64,000 bases of DNA from assembly GCA_951812925.1 (NCBI GenBank), contig OX638372.1, positions 5,332,001 to 5,396,000 on the forward strand, given 5' to 3'. Below the pieces are notes generated by a model, which ran no database searches, had not been told where the DNA came from, and was given only the letters and a program-made list of their open reading frames with translations. Positions 57,890 through 64,000 of the stretch are shown piece after piece (positions within the stretch are counted from its first letter, which is position 1; each line of letters starts with the position of its first letter). The stretch comes from Calliopum simillimum. Taxonomy: Eukaryota; Arthropoda; Insecta; Diptera; Lauxaniidae. The position numbers were made by a program, and so were the translations under genes.

Positions 57890-58337
57890 TTAAAAAATTT
57901 TTGCGGTAGAAAATAACGCCGAATGAAATATCACCCACAGAAAGCTCAAAACCAAAAACGAAATTACTCCCATGATATATTCATACAAATTTGGCGATAA
58001 TCGTTTTGGCAATAATGCCCATTCGGTTTTATTTGGGGCGTTATGTCATTAAGAAAAACTTAATAGCGCTTAGAAACAAAAAATGACTTAACGTCCAAAT
58101 TATTTTCATACAAATAGTCTTAGGCTTTATTTCCAAAATGATTATGGTCCAAGTTTATATGAAAATTATTTTTTGCGTTATTTCGTTTTGGGTATTATTT
58201 CACATTTTTTGGGTAATATTTCATTTCAATGATTAAACGTTATTTTCCTTTTTGTTTTTGGGCGTTACTTTTTTAAATTTTTTTCTTTTTTTAATGAAAA
58301 ACGCACAGAACAAAAACAAATTTTTAATGAAAAAGTT
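57890..58337. repeat. Degenerate repeats related to the 139-bp duplication
   Basis: Phrases such as GGGCGTTA, GGCTTTATTTCCAAAATGAT and CATTATTTC-like words recur irregularly. They resemble the units of the tandem duplication that follows, so an older array seems to have decayed here. Confidence 0.5.
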
Positions 58338-58615
58338 CCAAAATTTTGGGCCTTATTTCCAAAATGATCTTCACTCAAATTTATTCGGGCATTATTTCCA
58401 TTTTGATTTTGGGCGTTATATTTGAAGCAACAATTCCACAGTGCACCAATGAACTGCTTCCGCCTATAACTTTCTGCCAAAATTTTGGGCCTTATTTCCA
58501 AAATGATCTTCACTCAAATTTATTCGGGCATTATTTCCATTTTGATTTTGGGCGTTATATTTGAAGCAACAATTCCACAGTGCACCAATGAACTGCTTCC
58601 GCCTACAACTTTCTA
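58338..58615. repeat. Recent 139-bp tandem duplication
   Basis: 58338-58476 and 58477-58615 are almost identical: both run from CCAAAATTTTGGGCCTTATT to CTTCCGCCTA(C/T)AACTTTCT with apparently one internal difference. Both contain GTGCACCAATGAACTGCTTC. Open frames on both strands here simply repeat the unit. Confidence 0.92.
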
Positions 58616-58619
58616 ATGA

Positions 58620-60510
58620 ACTTCCACGTTGGCAACTATCCAGCATAAGCTTCCCCATCACTCCGCTCACTACACATTAAATCTTTTCTCATATCACTTC
58701 TGCTTAGCAAGTTAATAATTTTGTCTTCTTTTGTTTTGATAGCGTGTACTACCCTTTTCGCCTTAAGCTACTACAATTGCCAAACTATAGTATCTATATA
58801 CGTATGTATTAGTACTTGTAATACTCTTTGCATTACGCTACGTTACGTTATGATGCTTGGCGAAAGTTTCAAAATTCATAAAATAGCTTAAAAACATTGC
58901 ATACTACTTGGCGCTTTGGCATGATATTAAGCCGGATTTCATATCAGCTTTCATACACTTTTACAAACTTTTGCATTACACCATGTGAATGAATCTCTGC
59001 TAGTCGTCTATAGGTAGTTGTGAGTGTGTATATAATTATATGTGTAAGTAGTGTTGCACGGTGTATAAATATGCATATGTGTGCTTGTATGGTGAACATA
59101 ATCAAGTGTGTAAATCCTTATTTTTGTTAAGTTTGGTGCTTTTTTTCTTATTTTCCCTTTAATACGAAATATTGCTTAATGTTGAGCCTCGTTTCATTAT
59201 TCACTTTCCTTGCATTTTGTCAGCATTAATTAAAAATTAAAATTCTACACTGCAAAAAAGTGTACTTCACATGTATTTGTAATTTTTATAGAAGACAATA
59301 GCTGCATGTATTGAGTTTTGCTAGATATTTCAAATTTGGAGACATAGCAACTACAAAAGAGTGGCTTAGTGACAAGTGATCTGTATTCATCTTATGAGCA
59401 CGATCTTCATTAGTTGCCACCACGTGCTTTTGCCTCAACCACAGCGATCATTACACAAAATTGCACCCAACGTGAGGTGGACTTAAATGGGCGTTTCTAC
59501 ATTCGCTCTTCCATGTTCGTTGTACTTGTCCTTAGCTTTAAGAATCCCATTAAACACCCTACCAGCTGAAGTACAGGTTGTTAACATTTCTGTTATTGTG
59601 CTATGTGCATTAAAAAATATTCGAGTTTTTATTCGACCACAATTAGAATCAGCGCAATCATAACAAGTATCCTCTATTCTTTTAGAACTTTGTTAATTTA
59701 GATTAACTCAATTGAATAGACAAATATAAATGTATTTAAAAATACATGTATCTCTACTTGTATAAATACAACTCTAAAATTTTAGCACTATAGACTTAGA
59801 TTTATATATGTAAGTGCCCAATCGGAAATAAAGTTTTTAGTGTAAATATCTACCAATTCGTGATATAGTTTTACAATTTCTTTAGCTTAAGTTCCTAGTG
59901 GGTAAAAAAACATCAATTTTACACCCCACATATACATATATGCATATGTGGGGTGTGTGTATGAGTTGTTAAGAGCATGCAAGTGTTAGTTGGCTGACTG
60001 GCTGCTTCGTGTACGTATTATGATTACAACTGAGTCATTACCACGTGATGCGCCGACGGATAAGATTATATCCTTTATGCTGAAAATGAATGAGCAACAA
60101 AAACATGCACAAAATTGAAAAGCAAAAGATGGAAAAAGGAAAAAAAGATAAAATCCATGCAAAAATAGTGACGAAAATGCAATACAAACAGATTTTCATT
60201 TTCAGCGAAACAGCGTCGTTATATGTAGGATGTACTCGTATGTATGTAGAATGATGGGAAAATTAATGAAAGCTTTTGTTGTTTCAGTTGTTTTTGTTTT
60301 TAGATCAACAATATTTTCGAATCTTTTCAATTTTGACTAGCAATCTTACTTGTGTATGAGTTATGATGATGAGCAAAAAATTTATGAACTAATTTTGTGC
60401 TTAGCTTCTGAGTTAATTTAGAAAGGATTTCAAAAAGCTTTTTTAGTCTCTCATAATCTATGAGTATGAGCCTTAAAATTTTAACGATCTTTTGCAAAAA
60501 AAAGACCTAA
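58620..60510. other. Non-coding stretch
   Basis: AT-rich DNA. At 59463-59481 TGCACCCAACGTGAGGTGG resembles a retroelement primer-binding site after an AAAATT border, but no LTR partner was found. A 36-bp palindrome at 59921 is listed separately. Confidence 0.45.
59921..59956. repeat. 36-bp near-perfect palindrome
   Basis: ACACCCCACATATACATATA (59921-59940) continues into a matching inverse arm ending ATGTGGGGTGT at 59956, with one mismatched pair. It could extrude as a hairpin. No function is known. Confidence 0.7.
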
Positions 60511-60519
60511 TGAAGCGAA

Positions 60520-61215
60520 CATTAAAACTTTGATTTGTAGAAATTTTTTGAAGCATATTTTAGTCTTATTTAAACTAAAAATACGCGTCCAAATAAAAGC
60601 CCCACATTGGGAGCCAAATATAAAGTAAAAGGTCAAAATCTTATCTTGAATTTGCTTTTGCTTTTTAAGACTGCTTTGTTTTAATATTCCATTAATTTTT
60701 TATCTTATCTTGAAATCTTTTACTTTGTAGAACCTTTTTTAAACAATATATGTATTAGTCTAATTTAAACTTCAAACATTTGGTCAAATAAATTCCCCAC
60801 GTCGGGCGCCATATATAAAGGGATAAAAATCTTTTCTTGAAAACTTTTGCTTGCAGGACTTTTTTTAAGAATCTAATTTAAACTACAAACATTCAGTCAA
60901 ATAAATGCCCTACGTTGGGCGCCATATATAAAGGGATAAAAATCTTATCTTGAAAACTTTTGCTTTGTAGAACCTTTTTTAAAGGATATATGTATTATTC
61001 TTATTTAAACTACAAACATTTGGTCAAATAAATGCCCGACGTTGGGCGCCAAATATAGAAGTGTAAATATCTGAATTAAGAACGTTTACTTTGTAGAACT
61101 TTTTTTAAAGAATAAATTAGTCTAATTTAAACTACATACATTTGGCAAAATAAATGTTCCACGTTGGGCACCAAATATGCACGTGTTATTTTTCTTTATA
61201 TTAAAATTCTTTATT
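60520..61215 (-). repeat. Tandem array whose units carry a primer-binding-site motif
   Basis: On the minus strand each unit contains TGGCGCCCAACGT-GGGC or a close variant, at + coordinates of about 60603, 60798, 60911, 61038 and 61160. The last four are spaced 113-127 bp. The rest of the unit (TTTTTAAAGAATATATGTATTA, TACAAACATTTGGTCAAATAAA) is also repeated. The motif is the tRNA-complementary site that follows the 5' LTR in many arthropod retroelements. No retroelement reading frame lies nearby. Confidence 0.75.
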
Positions 61216-61219
61216 CTTA

Positions 61220-64000
61220 AATTGCATAGCTCTGTTTAAATTTAGGAATAGAAGTATATAATAATATTTGCAAATGCAACACATTCATATTTGCATCACG
61301 GCTGTCTCATTAATATAACTTCGCTTAACTACTCATGCTAAAAGCTTACAAGGATAATCAGTATGTCGCGTCAGTAGTAATGAAAAACTAAAAGTTTTTT
61401 GTTTCTTCTTCTTCTGATTAATATTCCCTTAAGAGTCGCATTTTCAAAAGTACAATGGAAAGGCAGTGAAGGAGATTTCCAAGCAAAATACAAAAGTATG
61501 TATAGCGCATTATTGCAATGTTGTCGCGCTCGATCTTCTTTGGCGCACTTTCCGCTTATTATCTGCTTCCGTTGACAATTTTATTTTTCATTTCCTTTTG
61601 TATAGCTTCCCACAACAATAACATTTTTTGCTTAAAGTATTTTGTCTGCTCATTTTCAATGCAACTACAAACAACAGACCAAATAATTTGCTTTTTTTTT
61701 AATAAAAAGTAGTAAATGAAAAAGTAGTGAAATGTTTATGCCCTGCTTTTTTCTCTTTTTCTGCTTTTCCTTATGGAAAAGTGCAACAAACTTTTGTTAC
61801 GTGGTTTCCCTTCTTCTGAAGGTCCTTGCGGCTAAATTGTCTTTTGCTTATTAGTAAAGAGCAACAGCAACAAGGAGACGACAAAAGCGTCGTTGCGTAA
61901 CATAGACTTGGCTGAGTGCAATGAATGCATACACACATATAATATACAAACATACTTCCATACATACAAACTACCGGCTCAACAACACATGAACACTTCA
62001 GACGTTGTAATCCTTAAACGTTGGCTTTTGTTTACTGTATGCAGCATTTTAATTACGATTTCTGTACAGCGCAAAGGACAACAAAAAAATATTTAAATTA
62101 AAAAAAAAAACGAAAGAGAACAAACAAGGAAGTGCTCTTTGTTATAAAAATACTAAAGTAGTAGTAATTCTGCTAAGAAAAACTTGTGTGATATTAAATT
62201 TTGTAGAGGTTTTAATTCGTGGTACAACACGTCGTGTGAGTAAATTTGATGTTTTGTGGGAAATATTATTTAATGTTTTTAACATTTTTTGATTAAAATA
62301 ACGGAATACATCAAGAGTGAATAAGTTAAGGATGACATTTCTTTCTAGTAATTGCGAACTTTTGTAAATTACACTACAAACACAAAATTTTCGAATAACA
62401 TCTCGATAACTGTTTTTCTCTATCTGGTTTGGGATCAGAGTTATCCACTATGTAAATAACATTAAAAGCTTGTTTCAGGCTTAAGGCGCTTATCGAGGGT
62501 GTAGTGTATTTCACCTTTCTCAACGGCATCAATTAGTCCTAGTCACTCCATGGCTTTATATGTAACAGCAATAATAGGAACGGCCTTAGTAACAAATCTA
62601 CAGCAAAAGTAAAGAATATTCCAAATAAAAGCAGCAATAGAGAAACCTCAATTGCAAGCATTAACTGCAACCGTATCACACGGTTGTTCGATGAAAACCG
62701 GTTTGATGAATTTACCGTTATTATACAGCTGCAAACTGGTTTATGTTCAAAATAACAGCAGCAGTAGCGAACTGATCAGTCTCGCAGCATTCATCGTCGC
62801 ATACACAAGTCAGCCTCACAATGCTCATCATCGTCGTCGCTGTGGGTTTTCCAAAGTTTGTCGCTACTAATAGGTTGCTACCGATAACGGTATCTTTCCA
62901 CTGCCTCTGGAGCTAGCTAGGTCGTAAAATTGAATTGTTGTGGGCTTCCCAGCATTGCTTGTGCTTGAAGGCTAGTTTTCACGACCTGTCCAACTACAAT
63001 TCTGAAAGTAATCAGAAAACTTACACGGAGAATGGTTCCCTATACAAAAAAACCAGCGAGAGAAGGAATCCAATAGACTACATAGAGTCCCAAACAAATA
63101 AATATCATTGTTACGTGATAAAAAAACCAATAAAATATCAACATTGAATTTAAAATTTTCAAATTTTTCCACAAACCGTCTGAACAATCCGACGAGCGTA
63201 CTGGCATAAGAAAGTTCATTACAAGTCTGCAGGGACTACGGACGAATTTGTGTTGGAAAAGAAGAAATTTTTTCCGAAAGTTCCTAAATCTTCCGAAATA
63301 TGCCTTGAAAAAAAAATTAATAGATTTGTGCAGTAGTCTGGCAAAGTTCAAGGACTCATACTACTATTACTTAAAATAAAACGTCTGTCTGTCTGTGACA
63401 CCATAAATCGAGCACCATTTGTCCGATTTGCATGATTTTTTCTTTCATAGATATCTTGCATGGCACGGCTTAAGAATGCATTTTATTTCTAAATACTTTC
63501 GTCCGAGTTCTTGAAAAGTCCCATAATTCGAAAATCAGTTATTCGATTTAAATCAGTTGAGATTTCAAGACAAACTCTCATTTGAAATTCCCTCGACTTC
63601 GCCCGTGATATTAAAAAGTTCTGGCACCGGAACAAATAACATCCGCTGGAAAAATTTTCAAGACTGCGATATAAAAAACAATATTATGACACTTTTGGAG
63701 AGAGATGTATAAGATTGGGTAGATATATTTTTTAAAACTATTGGGAACGGGCTAACGGGGCAACTATTACTTTAATAAGACAAAAGAACAGCTCTCATCG
63801 GGCTTTCATAACTTGTTGCTTCTGAGATTAAACCTACATTTTCTTTATTTTGGATAGTCTTGAAAACATTTTTGGGTAATCGTTACGTAAGTTCTGCCAC
63901 TAAAGAAATTCAAAGAATAAATTTAATGCAGGATATAGCAAAAAGCGATATTCAAAAGCAGCTTAATGTCTTTAGTATTAAGAGTTTCATGCGTATATCA
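61220..64000. other. Non-coding stretch to the window end
   Basis: Mixed AT-rich DNA. The part 62440-62950 is more complex, but its open frame (62652-62870) has no recognised pattern. CTGTCTGTCTGTCTGTG near 63382, followed by a GTCCGATTTGCATGATTTTTTC phrase, resembles a dispersed fly repeat, but its borders could not be set. No gene is supported. Confidence 0.45.

Noticed and set aside
59460..59485. Second LTR/PBS junction
   Set aside because: Only a degenerate PBS-like motif is present (TGCACCCAACGTGAGG). No LTR border upstream could be matched to any other block in the window.
1..64000. tRNA, rRNA genes and CRISPR arrays
   Set aside because: No complete tRNA cloverleaf (only box B-like pieces), no rRNA-like stretch, and no regularly spaced short identical repeats with unique spacers. 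The tandem arrays have long, diverged units of eukaryotic type.

Overview
The window looks like 64 kb of euchromatic, AT-rich DNA from a higher fly (Diptera, Brachycera). A tephritid fruit fly or a relative is my best guess, but the sequence does not prove it. The reasons are the abundant CAA/TTG triplet runs, TATG/TACATA microsatellites, a fly-type Inr-DPE core promoter, fly-type splice sites, and piggyBac, pogo and mariner relics of the insect kind. No complete host protein-coding gene is visible. Almost all short open frames are shadows of low-complexity DNA. The window is best read as a very long intron or intergenic desert that has collected transposable elements.

Layout. 0.8-2.0 kb: a non-autonomous pogo-type DNA transposon with TA target duplication and a transposase tail relic. 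About 4.1-4.3 kb: a SINE-like fragment. 6.5 kb: a palindromic MITE, with a sister copy at 33.7 kb. 8.8-9.7 kb: a T-poor compositional island that opens with a Pol III-like promoter. 10.2-12.7 kb: the best host-gene signals on the + strand, namely a cluster of five GTAAGTA donors, a 17-nt microexon candidate and a coding-exon candidate starting MKRKKL. 15.37 kb: a textbook Inr-DPE core promoter. 17.4-18.4 kb: a 424-bp higher-order tandem array. About 19.2 kb: a possible non-LTR RNase H relic. 21.7-22.6 and 27.4-28.3 kb: two further tandem arrays.

28.9-33.6 kb holds a complete but dead piggyBac-family element flanked by TTAA. Its transposase has an in-frame stop, a frameshift and a 1.9-kb, nearly perfect palindromic element inserted in the reading frame. 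34.7-35.2 kb: LTR-retroelement debris with a primer-binding site. Copies of a dispersed family built on ~142-bp monomers lie at 24.6, 38.2 and 48.2 kb. 41.0 kb: a hAT-like MITE. 41.8-43.0 kb and 49.55-50.42 kb: two more pogo-architecture elements, the second sitting in the middle of another palindrome (49.2-50.8 kb). 44.6-45.5 kb: a foldback element with a 9-bp target duplication. 52.3-53.0 kb: a collapsed Tc1/mariner-type element. 55.6-56.1 kb: a long heptanucleotide satellite. 58.3-58.6 kb: a very recent 139-bp tandem duplication. 60.5-61.2 kb: an array in which each ~120-bp unit carries a retroelement primer-binding-site motif.

The most unusual material is structural. Three unrelated-looking pogo-type elements share one design: TA, GGGGA terminus, and a private motif reiterated inside both ends. 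The intact dispersed palindrome splits piggyBac. A ~142-bp periodic repeat recurs in two different families. The splice-donor cluster at 10.3-10.7 kb also stands out.
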